This document shows, piece by piece, positions 1 to 7,415 of a DNA stretch of 53,108 nucleotides. The notes beneath the pieces are model-generated. The model had not been told where the DNA came from. It made no database searches and worked only from the letters and a program-made list of their open reading frames with translations. The position numbers were made by a program, and so were the translations under genes. This DNA is from Treponema sp. (GTDB lineage Bacteria; Spirochaetota; Spirochaetia; Treponematales; Treponemataceae), in assembly GCA_017450535.1 (NCBI GenBank), contig JAFSTK010000092.1, forward strand, positions 1 through 53,108, in the 5' to 3' direction. The stretch's first letter is position 1. Each line of letters opens with the position of its first letter.

Positions 1-87
1 TATGTCAATTCAAAACACGAAGTTGCGGTTTTAAATGCATTTCCTCTATTCTGGTTTGAATATGTTGATGAACAAAAAGTAAAATAG
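1..87 (+). CDS. 3' end of an unidentified protein (partial)
   Basis: An open frame enters from the left edge and ends at a TAG at 85-87, giving 28 C-terminal residues ending in WFEYVDEQKVK. I do not recognise the family. It lies upstream of an HsdR-type gene on the same strand, so it could belong to a restriction-modification or defence locus, but nothing in the fragment proves this. A strong inverted repeat follows three bases after the stop, as expected at the end of a transcription unit. Confidence 0.5.
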   Translation, partial: YVNSKHEVAVLNAFPLFWFEYVDEQKVK

Positions 88-89
88 GG

Positions 90-126
90 AAATTAGGGGA
101 AATTAGAAGAAAATTTCCCCTAATTT
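90..126. terminator. Perfect 15-bp inverted repeat, probable terminator
   Basis: The arms at 90-104 and 112-126 are perfectly complementary (AAATTAGGGGAAATT and its complement) around a 7-base loop. It sits directly after the stop codon of the partial gene. The arm ends in TAATTT rather than a long T run, so it is a plausible but not classical intrinsic terminator and could act in both directions. Confidence 0.55.
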
Positions 127-133
127 AAACAAT

Positions 134-180
134 ATGCACAAAAATTAAAAAAAATTGTGCATGATGTTAAGACGTGCACA
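134..180. promoter_or_regulatory. Palindrome ATGCACAA...TTGTGCAT plus a third half-site
   Basis: ATGCACAA at 134-141 is mirrored by TTGTGCAT at 155-162, and a further TGCACA occurs at 175-180, exactly 40 bases after the first one at 135-140. The arrangement in front of hsdR looks like a regulator-binding region. This is inference from symmetry and spacing only. Confidence 0.35.
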
Positions 181-230
181 AACCGTATAAATTATTCATC
201 TTTATCTAAAAAAGTTTAGATATTTACAAA

Positions 231-292
231 GTTTTTAATTTTTATGTTAAAATCTTTAGTTTTTTACCAGCTTTTTAACCTTTATGTTAAAA
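231..292. repeat. Two direct repeats with a 40-bp period upstream of hsdR
   Basis: TTTATGTTAAAA occurs at 241-252 and 281-292, and the preceding TTTTTAA occurs at 232-238 and 272-278, so an imperfect unit of about 21 bases recurs with a 40-base period, close to four helical turns. It sits just upstream of the hsdR -10 box and could be an operator pair. Confidence 0.45.
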
Positions 293-325
293 AGTTTGTA
301 ACTACTCAATTTTGAAATTTGGTGT

Positions 326-331
326 TATAAT
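326..331 (+). promoter_or_regulatory. -10 box of hsdR
   Basis: TATAAT matches the sigma-70 consensus and lies 14 bases before the hsdR ATG. No good -35 box is seen at the expected spacing and no Shine-Dalgarno sequence lies before the start, so the leader would be only about 8 bases long. Confidence 0.5.
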
Positions 332-345
332 TTTATTTAATCTTT

Positions 346-2922
346 ATGAACGAAAGTGACACAAGACTTAAGAAAATAGATCCCGCTCTTCATGCTGCCG
401 GTTGGGGCGTTGTAGAAGGTAGTGATATCTTTACTGAACAGCGCGCTTACATTGTGTCACCTGGCCGTATTGTTACAAAGGCAAAAAGAAACCCAGATAA
501 AATTGATTATCTTCTTACTTACAAAGGCGTAAAGATTGGTATTGTCGAAGCCAAAAAAGATGAGCTTGATGTAAGTGCCGGTGTTGAACAGGCAAAGAAA
601 TATGCGGCTGCAATGAACATCCGCTGGACATATTCAACTAACGGCGACAGAATCTGGGCAATCGACATGCAGGCAAAGCCCGGTGATTTTACTGAAGGCT
701 TTGTAGATAAATTCCCAACACCAGATGAACTGTGGGCAATGACCTTCCCTGATAAAAACGACTGGCGAGATAAGTTTAATCTTGAGCCGTTCAACCGCGA
801 CGGTGGAAAGCAACCGCGCTACTATCAGGAAAATGCTGTTAATGCTGTACTTGATGCTGTAAGTCGAAAGGTAGACCGAATTCTTTTAACTCTTGCAACT
901 GGAACTGGAAAAACTTATATCGCTTTTCAAATCTGCTGGAAACTCATGCAGACCCGATGGAACAATGCCGGTAACGGTCAACTACCGAGAATTCTTTTTT
1001 TAGCAGACAGAAATATTCTTGCAGATCAGGCATATAACGCATTCGGTGCTTTTGACCAGAATGCTCTTGCCAGAATCACTCCTAAAGAAATACGCAAAAA
1101 CGGTGGAAAGGTTCCGATGGGACAGAGCATCTATTTTACAATTTTCCAGACAATGCTTTGTGGCGGTGAAGGTGATGACGGCGAAAACGGGGCGTTGCGG
1201 GGTGTCCCCGCAGAAGGGGTAGCGGACAAGCAACAAAGCGGAGAGGCTCGGCACTGCTCGCAGGGACGAGCCGTGGAGCGACTTGCTTGGGAGCGAGGGG
1301 AAGGCATTCCCCTTCCAGAACAAGAATATTACAAACAATACCCGCAGGACTTTTTTGATTTTATTATCATTGATGAATGTCATCGTGGTGGTGCAAATGA
1401 TGAAAGTGAATGGCGTAAATTGATGGATTATTTTCAGCCTGCTTATCAGCTTGGTCTTACTGCAACTCCTCGCCGTACAATAAACGGTGATACTTACAAA
1501 TATTTTGGCGAACCGGTTTATCAGTATTCCTTAAAGCAGGGAATTGAAGACGGATATCTGACTCCGTATCGCGTAAAGAGCTGTTCAAATCAGATTATTG
1601 ATGAATATGTGTATGATGAAGAAGATAAAATCATAAAGGGTGAAGAGCTTCTTGATAAAGATAAGGCTTACACTGAAGCAGATTTCTATTATGGCAAAAT
1701 CAAGATTCGTGAGCGTGATGAACTTCGTGTAGCAGAATTTCTTGGAAGCGCAAATCCTGAAGAAAAAGCAATTGTATTCTGTGCGACACAAAATCACGCA
1801 ATGCAGATTCGCGACATGATAAACAGTCAGGCAAAGCGCGGAACAAATTATTGTGTTCGTGTAACTGCTGATGACGGAAACGAAGGCGAAGAACAGCTTC
1901 GAAAATTCCAGGATAATGAAAAGACAATTCCTACCGTTCTGACAACTTCTCAAAAACTCAGCACAGGTGTTGATGCTCAGAATGTGCGCAACATTGTGTT
2001 AATGCGTCCTGTAAATAATATGATTGAGTTTAAGCAGATTATCGGGCGCGGTACCAGACTTTTTGATGATAAATACTATTTCACGATTTACGACTTTGTT
2101 GGCGCTTACAAACAATTCTATGATAAAGAATGGGATAACCCGAATCCGGTCTGCCCGATTTGTGAAAAATATCCTTGCGAGTGTGACAAACATCCAAAGT
2201 GCCCGGTTTGTGGTAAGTGGCCTTGTGAATGTAAGAAGCCGCCTCGTCCTTGTCCTGTGTGCGGAAAGTCGCCATGTATCTGTCCGCCAAAGCCTTGCCC
2301 GATTTGCGGTAATCTTCCTTGTACCTGTCCAAAAGACGTTATCGAAATTGAATTGGGTGATGGCCGAAAAACCAGAATCAAAAATGGCTTCAATTGGGAA
2401 GAGCGCATAATGTACGACGGTAAGTTGATTACGCTTAAAGAATTTATTGATGTGCTCGTTGATAATAATACTCTTCCAAGATTTTTTAAGGATGAAGATG
2501 ATTTAAGAACGCAATGGCAGAATCCAGAAACAAGAAAAGCTCTGCTCGAAAAAATGGAACACGACGGCTTCTCTCTTGATAAGCTTCTTAAAGTTCAGGA
2601 AATGCTTAATTACGAAAAATGTGATTTGCTTGATGTTCTTGAATATCTTGCTTTTCAGGCAACGCCAATTGAACGAGATCAGAGAGTCGCAATCTCCCGT
2701 TCTGAAATTACAGCTGATTTGAATGAGCATCAGACTGATTTTGTAAACTTTGTTCTGAATCAGTATATCGAACAAGGTTACACAGAACTTTCTATGGAGA
2801 ACCTACCTGAACTTATTAAACTTAAGTATGGAACGATAAATGATGCAAAAGAGCAGCTTGGACCTTTAGGTGAAATCAGCAAAGTATTTGTTGGATTCCA
2901 GAAAGGGCTGTATGCGGCATAA
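346..2922 (+). CDS. hsdR: Type I restriction enzyme R subunit (HsdR, DEAD/DEAH helicase-nuclease)
   Basis: Predicted ATP-driven translocating and cleaving subunit of a type I restriction system. Residues 1-130 form the HSDR N-terminal nuclease domain, with a PD-(D/E)xK core at D54, E68 and K70. The helicase domain has Walker A (ATGTGKT, 184-190) and a DECH box at 343-346. Residues 603-661 carry four tandem C-x2-C-x4-C-x-C units (CPVCGKWPCEC type), followed by an EcoEI-like C-terminal domain. Residues of about 281-325, between the two helicase segments, are encoded by a GC-rich repeat at 1189-1312 inserted in frame just before the DECH strand. No hsdM or hsdS is visible, although they may lie left of the window. 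Whether the enzyme tolerates the insert is unknown. The ATG matches the family's usual N-terminus (IDPAL.AAGWGV). Confidence 0.88.
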   Translation: MNESDTRLKKIDPALHAAGWGVVEGSDIFTEQRAYIVSPGRIVTKAKRNPDKIDYLLTYKGVKIGIVEAKKDELDVSAGVEQAKKYAAAMNIRWTYSTNGDRIWAIDMQAKPGDFTEGFVDKFPTPDELWAMTFPDKNDWRDKFNLEPFNRDGGKQPRYYQENAVNAVLDAVSRKVDRILLTLATGTGKTYIAFQICWKLMQTRWNNAGNGQLPRILFLADRNILADQAYNAFGAFDQNALARITPKEIRKNGGKVPMGQSIYFTIFQTMLCGGEGDDGENGALRGVPAEGVADKQQSGEARHCSQGRAVERLAWERGEGIPLPEQEYYKQYPQDFFDFIIIDECHRGGANDESEWRKLMDYFQPAYQLGLTATPRRTINGDTYKYFGEPVYQYSLKQGIEDGYLTPYRVKSCSNQIIDEYVYDEEDKIIKGEELLDKDKAYTEADFYYGKIKIRERDELRVAEFLGSANPEEKAIVFCATQNHAMQIRDMINSQAKRGTNYCVRVTADDGNEGEEQLRKFQDNEKTIPTVLTTSQKLSTGVDAQNVRNIVLMRPVNNMIEFKQIIGRGTRLFDDKYYFTIYDFVGAYKQFYDKEWDNPNPVCPICEKYPCECDKHPKCPVCGKWPCECKKPPRPCPVCGKSPCICPPKPCPICGNLPCTCPKDVIEIELGDGRKTRIKNGFNWEERIMYDGKLITLKEFIDVLVDNNTLPRFFKDEDDLRTQWQNPETRKALLEKMEHDGFSLDKLLKVQEMLNYEKCDLLDVLEYLAFQATPIERDQRVAISRSEITADLNEHQTDFVNFVLNQYIEQGYTELSMENLPELIKLKYGTINDAKEQLGPLGEISKVFVGFQKGLYAA
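1189..1312 (+). repeat. GC-rich mosaic repeat, copy 1 (inside hsdR)
   Basis: The copy starts with GGGGCGTTGCGGGG, followed by the complementary CCCCGCAG, then GGGGTAGCG, an inner hairpin (GGCTCG...CGAGCC), and ends with GGAGCGA..GGGAGCGAGGGGAAGGCATTCCCC. The same landmark blocks recur at six other sites in the window. Here they are translated as part of HsdR (peptide landmarks PAEGVAD and RGEGIPLP) with no stop or frameshift. Confidence 0.85.
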
Positions 2923-3039
2923 TTATTCTTTTCAGCTGAGGCAGGAGGTTTACTAATTGGCTATAAAAGAGGAATGCATTTTGAAATAACAGATATTACA
3001 TATCCTTATAAATCAGAATATAAAAGTTGTAGAAAGTAA
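2923..3039 (+). pseudogene. Fragment resembling a JAB/MPN (Mov34-type) peptidase
   Basis: Directly after the hsdR stop, an open stretch of 38 codons reads AEAGGLLIGYKRG..FEITDITYP and ends at TAA 3037-3039. This resembles the E-x-GG-[IL]-L-[IL]-G-x-x-R-G...[IL]-E-I-T core of bacterial JAB/MPN (Mov34/PAD-1) metallopeptidases found in mobile-element and CBASS-like defence loci. There is no start codon before the motif and the zinc-binding HxH...D part is absent, so I read it as a decayed remnant. The match rests on about 25 residues. Confidence 0.45.
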
Positions 3040-3068
3040 AATAAAATTAAGGAAGTAAAAATATAAAA

Positions 3069-3156
3069 GCGGGCGTTGCGGGCGGCGTTTGAGCCCGCAG
3101 AAGGGGTAGCGGAAAACGCCCCAGGCGGTTGGAGCGAGGGGAAGACTTTCCCCTCC
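3069..3156 (+). repeat. GC-rich mosaic repeat, copy 2 (intergenic)
   Basis: Same family and orientation as the copy in hsdR: GCGGGCGTTGCGGGC, then GCCCGCAGAAGGGGTAGCG, then GGAGCGAGGGGAAGACTTTCCCCTC. It lies in AT-rich DNA between the JAB-like remnant and the next gene, so its GC content stands out. The rest of the 2923-3347 gap holds only the remnant and the ATPase operator and promoter. Confidence 0.85.
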
Positions 3157-3279
3157 TTTTATCTTAATATCCCAATTTTCCTCAAAAGTAAAATAAGAAC
3201 TGGTATCTGTAGACATTTTTCTTTGATTTTGCACAAATCATGCAAAATCAACTCAAATTTGGCGTAAATTCACTAAATC

Positions 3280-3335
3280 TTTTCGCTACACCGAAAACTT
3301 TCTAAAATATCCTTGCACTTTTCGATATATCGAAA
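3280..3335. promoter_or_regulatory. Two copies of palindrome TTTTCG-N6-CGAAA upstream of the ATPase gene
   Basis: TTTTCG-N6-CGAAAA at 3280-3297 and TTTTCG-N6-CGAAA at 3319-3335 share both half-sites, with centres about 39 bases apart. The second copy fills the spacer between the -35 and -10 boxes of the promoter, the classic position for a repressor site. Two in-phase copies suggest cooperative binding or looping. Confidence 0.6.
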
Positions 3336-3341
3336 TATACT
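3313..3341 (+). promoter_or_regulatory. Promoter of the DUF4143-type ATPase gene (leaderless layout)
   Basis: TTGCAC (3313-3318), a 17-base spacer and TATACT (3336-3341) form a good sigma-70 promoter. The ATG begins six bases after the -10 box, so transcription is predicted to start at or next to the A of the start codon. Confidence 0.65.
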
Positions 3342-3347
3342 GTAGGT

Positions 3348-4559
3348 ATGAGCATTATCCGATCGGCATATTTTAACAAGATTGTTCCCTTTATAGACAA
3401 GCCTGTGGTAAAAGTTATTACAGGTATTCGTCGTTGCGGCAAGTCTGTTATGATGGAGCAGATTCAGGATTATCTTATTAAGAAGGGCGTGGATGCAGAG
3501 TGCATTTTATCGCTTAACTTTGAGTCATTTACTGATGAGCGCGTAAAATCTTTTGAAAGTGTGTCGGTTTCCGTAAAGTCTCTGGATGAAAATTCCGGCG
3601 GTAAAAAACTGTATCTTTTTTTCGATGAGATTCAGGAACTTGAAGGCTGGGAAAAGCTTATAAACTCATATCTGATAGACTTTAACTGTGACATTTATAT
3701 TACCGGCTCGAATGCAAAATTGCTTTCCGGAGAGCTTGCGACTTATCTTGCAGGGCGATATGTCGAAATAAAAATGTATCCGTTCAGTTTTTCAGAAAGC
3801 TTAGAAGCTTTAAAGCTGCAGAACAAAACTGTTTCTCAAAAAGAAGCATTTGATATTTTTGTAAATACCGGCGGATATCCTTTCCTTTATAATTTTGACT
3901 TTAATGATTCGCAGAAAAAACAGTATCTGGATGATATTTTTAATTCAATCATCTTAAAAGACATCTGCAACCGCTATAAAATTCGTGATGTCGCGCTTTT
4001 AAAAGCTCTTATCACTTTTTTTATTGCAAATATCGGAAACACTTTTTCGTCTTCAAGCCTGATAAAATATCTGAAGAACGAAAAGCGTTCTCTTTCAACT
4101 GAAACTGTTTACAATTATCTTGAATACTGTAAGGAAGCCTGTCTGCTTCATCTTGTTTCCAGGCAGAATCTTGAAGGCAAAGAAATTCTTTCTACTCAGG
4201 AGAAAATTTATATCACTGACCATGGAATCCGTCAGAGTCTTTTTATGAAAAATCAGAAGGACATAAATCAGGTTCTTGAAAATATCGTTTATATTGAATT
4301 GCTCAGAAGAGGCTATTCGGTGACTGTAGGTAAGGCGAAAAGTCAGGAAATTGATTTTTGTGCGCAGAATGAAAACGGAATTGAATATTACCAGGTCTGC
4401 TATCTTCTTGCCAGCGACGAAACTGTTGAGCGCGAATTCGGGGTGTATTCAAGCGTAAAAGACAATTACCCAAAGTATGTTCTTTCTCTCGATGATTTTG
4501 ATTTTTCTCAAAACGGCATTATTCATAAAAATGTGATAAAATGGTTGTTGGGAGAATAA
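3348..4559 (+). CDS. ATP-binding protein, AAA_14/DUF4143 family
   Basis: A 403-residue P-loop ATPase of the AAA_14 plus DUF4143 type. Walker A is GIRRCGKS (26-33), Walker B is LYLFFDEIQ with D93 and E94, and a sensor-like stretch ITGSNAKLLS follows at about 115-125. The C-terminal third carries the DUF4143 nuclease-like region (EIDF..Q..G). Such proteins are widespread in accessory regions and the cellular role is unknown; toxin-like or defence functions have been suggested. The gene stands alone with its own promoter and a paired operator. Low GC compared with the genes after 4664 fits acquired DNA. Confidence 0.85.
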   Translation: MSIIRSAYFNKIVPFIDKPVVKVITGIRRCGKSVMMEQIQDYLIKKGVDAECILSLNFESFTDERVKSFESVSVSVKSLDENSGGKKLYLFFDEIQELEGWEKLINSYLIDFNCDIYITGSNAKLLSGELATYLAGRYVEIKMYPFSFSESLEALKLQNKTVSQKEAFDIFVNTGGYPFLYNFDFNDSQKKQYLDDIFNSIILKDICNRYKIRDVALLKALITFFIANIGNTFSSSSLIKYLKNEKRSLSTETVYNYLEYCKEACLLHLVSRQNLEGKEILSTQEKIYITDHGIRQSLFMKNQKDINQVLENIVYIELLRRGYSVTVGKAKSQEIDFCAQNENGIEYYQVCYLLASDETVEREFGVYSSVKDNYPKYVLSLDDFDFSQNGIIHKNVIKWLLGE

Positions 4560-4571
4560 GGAGATTTTGCT

Positions 4572-4724
4572 ATGTCCGCCTACAACGAAGATGCCTACGA
4601 ACATGCACTGATTGAACTGTTTCAGAATATGGGGGTCAGTTCAGATGTAAGTTTTACCCTCCGTCACTCCCCCCACCCCACAATTGCCGACAACAGCGCA
4701 TTCGCCACCGACTCCTTGCTCTGA
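4572..4724 (+). pseudogene. Truncated 5' end of a second type I restriction R-subunit gene
   Basis: After a GGAG ribosome binding site, ATG at 4572 opens a frame beginning MSAYNEDAYEHALIELFQNMG, which resembles the N-terminus of many HsdR proteins ([YF]NED..E.A.I..F..[ML]G). The similarity stops after about 22 residues. The frame then reads antisense through the end of coaBC to TGA 4722-4724. I take it as the stump of a deleted restriction gene. The break at about 4635-4660 marks the border between the accessory patch and the core genome. Confidence 0.6.
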
Positions 4725-5857
4725 ATCGGCAATTCTTCTTCGCGGTCTTTGGTAATCAGCGTCACCACATTGGTGTCCGTGCCGAAACCTGCGCCGGCAA
4801 CTTTTACGTTGTTCGCAACAATCATGTCCAGATTCTTCTTTTCCAGTTTGGCGCGGCTGTTTTCCAGCATATTTTGGGTCTCCATGCTAAAGCCGCACAA
4901 AAATTGACCCGCACGCTTATGTGCTCCAAGCCATGCAAGAATATCGTCCGTGCGCTCCAAGCTGATGCTCAAATCGCCGTCTTTTTTCTTCATCTTTTCG
5001 TCGCTGTAAGAAACGGGTCTGTAATCAGCCACCGCCGCCGCCTTGATGATGATGTCCTGTTTTTCAGTCACAGAAGTCACCGCATCGAACATATCCTTTG
5101 CGCTCACCACGTCCACGCGATGCACTCCCAGCGGCACGGCAAGTTCCGTCCGTCCAGAAACCAAGATCACCTCTGCCCCACGAGAAGCCGCTACCTTTGC
5201 CACCGCATAGCCCATTTTTCCCGTAGAATGATTGGTCAGATAACGCACCGGGTCAAGACTTTCCTGCGTCGCACCCGCCGTCACCAGCACTTTTTTTCCA
5301 GCCAAATCTTTTTCATAACCAATCGTATAATCAATCCAGTCAAACAACGTCTCCGGCTCCGGCATTTTTCCCTTTCCGCCGTCACCACATGCAAGATGCC
5401 CCGTCGCAGGCTCAATCACCGTCATCCCATATTTTTTACACAAAGCAAGATTGTCCTGCGTAATCGGATTTTCAAACATCGCCGTATTCATCGCAGGAGA
5501 AATCAGTTTAGGACACGTACACGCCAAAAAAGTAGTGGTCAGCATATCATCAGCCAGGCCATGCGCCACCTTCGCAATCACATTCGCTGTCGCAGGAGCC
5601 AACAAAAACACATCCGCCTGCTTTGCCAAAGCCACATGCTCCACACTGTACTCAAAATTGCGGTCAAACGTATCAGACAGACATTTATGAGAAGTCAGCG
5701 TCTCAAACGTAATCGGATTGATAAAATTTGCCGCATTTTTCGTCATCAGCACATGCACATCCGCCCCCGCCTGCACCAACCGACTCGCCAACGACGCAAT
5801 CTTATACGCCGCAATGCTCCCGCTCACGCCCAACACAACCGTTTTGCCTTTCAACAT
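4664..5857 (-). CDS. coaBC: Bifunctional phosphopantothenoylcysteine decarboxylase / phosphopantothenate-cysteine ligase
   Basis: Makes 4'-phosphopantetheine for coenzyme A: CoaB joins cysteine to phosphopantothenate and the FMN-dependent CoaC decarboxylates the product. The CoaC half starts LKGKTVVLGVSGSIAAYK, with the PAMNTAMFENP motif and the flap ACGDGGKGKMPEP. The CoaB half starts near KKVLVTAGATQE and keeps KKNLDMIVAN. I place the start at 5857: AGGA lies nine bases upstream and the family begins here. The same frame is open to 5986, but those 43 extra codons come from an upstream GC-rich repeat and are probably not translated. The 397-residue length is normal. Confidence 0.93.
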   Translation of the reverse strand: MLKGKTVVLGVSGSIAAYKIASLASRLVQAGADVHVLMTKNAANFINPITFETLTSHKCLSDTFDRNFEYSVEHVALAKQADVFLLAPATANVIAKVAHGLADDMLTTTFLACTCPKLISPAMNTAMFENPITQDNLALCKKYGMTVIEPATGHLACGDGGKGKMPEPETLFDWIDYTIGYEKDLAGKKVLVTAGATQESLDPVRYLTNHSTGKMGYAVAKVAASRGAEVILVSGRTELAVPLGVHRVDVVSAKDMFDAVTSVTEKQDIIIKAAAVADYRPVSYSDEKMKKKDGDLSISLERTDDILAWLGAHKRAGQFLCGFSMETQNMLENSRAKLEKKNLDMIVANNVKVAGAGFGTDTNVVTLITKDREEELPIQSKESVANALLSAIVGWGE

Positions 5858-5892
5858 ACACAATTCCTCGTCCCAAAAGTATACCTTATTTT

Positions 5893-6060
5893 GCGGGGGA
5901 AGTCTCCCCCTCGGCTCCAATTCGTCGCTCCGCTCCTCATTTCCGCCTACCCCCTCTACGGGGTGCGGTTCAGGCACAGCCTTCACCGAGACTCGCTCAA
6001 AACCTGTCTCACAGGTTTTGCCCCTAGCGGGTCGCTCCCTACCCCGTAACGCCCCGCCTC
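5893..6060 (-). repeat. GC-rich mosaic repeat, copy 3 (upstream of coaBC)
   Basis: Read on the minus strand it starts GGGGCGTTACGGGGT and later has ACCCCGTAGAGGGGGTAGGCGG, then GGAGCCGAGGGGGAGACTTCCCCC. Between the two arms of the first hairpin lies an extra module with GGGAGCGACC and AAAACCTGTGAGACAGGTTTTGAGCGAGTCTC. The latter is a hairpin shared with the carB copy. The repeat sits between the slyX and coaBC starts and opens a misleading N-terminal extension of the coaBC frame. Confidence 0.85.
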
Positions 6061-6108
6061 AACAGGACAACCACAATGCGCTCACTTTCCTCTTCACACA
6101 AATTCCGC

Positions 6109-6114
6109 TATACT
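6109..6114 (+). promoter_or_regulatory. -10 box of slyX (leaderless layout)
   Basis: TATACT ends seven bases before the slyX ATG, and there is no ribosome binding site, so the mRNA should begin at or one base before the start codon. The -35 region is weak. Confidence 0.5.
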
Positions 6115-6121
6115 AACTCAC

Positions 6122-6322
6122 ATGGACACTGAAGCACGATTTATCGCACTGGAGACAAAAATTGCCTACATGGAAGACTTCATCGCCAAACTGCAAGAAG
6201 AAGCCGTCTCCAACGCCAAACAAATAGAAATCCTCCGCGAAGAAAACAAAATCCTCGCCGGCCGCTACGAAGAACTCGCCGAAAACATGGACATCCCCAG
6301 CCGCAAGCCCCCGCACTATTGA
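6122..6322 (+). CDS. slyX: SlyX family protein
   Basis: A 66-residue, highly charged coiled-coil protein. A heptad pattern (IALETKIAYMEDFIAKLQ) runs to about residue 50, and the C-terminus is PSRKPPHY. The coiled coil, the length and the terminal PPHY are typical of SlyX, whose function is not established. It overlaps the end of the converging ORF6N gene by seven bases. Confidence 0.8.
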   Translation: MDTEARFIALETKIAYMEDFIAKLQEEAVSNAKQIEILREENKILAGRYEELAENMDIPSRKPPHY

Positions 6323-7290
6323 TTACATAAAAACTCAGGTTCCTTGAGCAGTGTCTCAATAATTGAATGATATACCGCAATATCGGAGATTTCGTTTATT
6401 GCGCATACCTTTTTTCCTGCGTCCTTGCTCGATGCTCCACAATGAAAAATCTTTTCGGAATCAGTTTTATAATCCAATACAATCAAACGGTCATGCGTTT
6501 CTGCATTTGGCTTTACAACAAGTGTCGGATACTGCGCATTAAAATCTGTCACTTCAGCATTTGTCAGCAACTGTTTTCCCTTTCCCAAATTATTCGTACA
6601 CAGCGTAACTGATACCGATTCTCGCTTATGCTTTAGAAGATCTAGTGTCTTAAAATTGACATAATTATCTACAACAAAAATCGTATTTTTCGCTTCGGCA
6701 TAGATTTTTATATACAGCACATCTGCCTCAAATCGTTGTCCTTTATAAATAACCAATTCTTTTCGTTCTGTATCCAAAAGAAAATTATTATTCAACTCAT
6801 CAATTTTCTTTTCTAACGAAGTAATTTTGCCTTGATTTCCTTGTACCGTCACAGCCAGCTGATTAAACTCATCTTGCCCGACAAACTGTTGGTTTTCAGC
6901 AAGGAAATGGCGCATATTTTTGAACGCCCGCATAATCGCAATGCTTTGATTCACTGCGATTTCGCCTTTCAAAACGGAAGCAAGCATGTATGTGCCTTGC
7001 TCCGTAAAAGCGTACGGCATTTTTTTAATGTGCTGACCACGCCTGTTCCCTTCATCGTTTAAAGTCGCAATTTGCGACTTTAGACATTCTGGAATTTCTT
7101 CTGGTTCAAGCTGAAACATAAAATCTTTCGGAAATCGTTCGGCATTTCGTTTCACTTGTTCATTCAAGCGTTTTAGTTCGTAGCCATAGATTTTCGCGAG
7201 ATCGCTATCCAGCATCACTTGTTGTCCGCGAATCGTATGTATCAGATATTCGCTTGTGTTGATTTTAATAAGTTCTTGTTTGTTTTCCAT
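6316..7290 (-). CDS. ORF6N domain protein with a C-terminal PLD-like domain
   Basis: Residues 10-105 match the ORF6N domain (VMLDSDLAKIYG..., KRNAERFPKDFMFQL, AFTEQG..MLASVL), a DNA-binding-associated module common in phages and accessory loci. A coiled coil follows at about 145-170. The C-terminal part (180-324) looks like a single phospholipase D-type half, with H266-x-R268-x4-D273 (HDRLIVLD) and a GASSKDAGKK tail. The usual Lys of HxK is Arg here. A single half would need to dimerise to make a PLD-type active site, and nuclease activity is unproven. The start has an AGGAGA binding site upstream. It probably arrived by transfer. Confidence 0.8.
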   Translation of the reverse strand: MENKQELIKINTSEYLIHTIRGQQVMLDSDLAKIYGYELKRLNEQVKRNAERFPKDFMFQLEPEEIPECLKSQIATLNDEGNRRGQHIKKMPYAFTEQGTYMLASVLKGEIAVNQSIAIMRAFKNMRHFLAENQQFVGQDEFNQLAVTVQGNQGKITSLEKKIDELNNNFLLDTERKELVIYKGQRFEADVLYIKIYAEAKNTIFVVDNYVNFKTLDLLKHKRESVSVTLCTNNLGKGKQLLTNAEVTDFNAQYPTLVVKPNAETHDRLIVLDYKTDSEKIFHCGASSKDAGKKVCAINEISDIAVYHSIIETLLKEPEFLCNQ

Positions 7291-7415
7291 GGTAATATCT
7301 CCTATGTATATATAGGCATTGATTTTTCATTTATGACAAAAATTTTTGCATAAAAATTGCAAATTTTGCATTTTTTTCAAAAAAAAGCACCATACATTTA
7401 TTTCTTCTATAATAC

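Noticed and set aside
3013-3267. Short open frames over the intergenic repeat
   Set aside because: They exist on both strands only because the repeat lacks stops; no start signals or conserved domains.
4874-6049. Long plus-strand open frame (391 codons) opposite coaBC
   Set aside because: Arg/His-rich translation, no domain, fully antisense to a well-supported coaBC; it extends through the GC-rich repeat that lacks stops.
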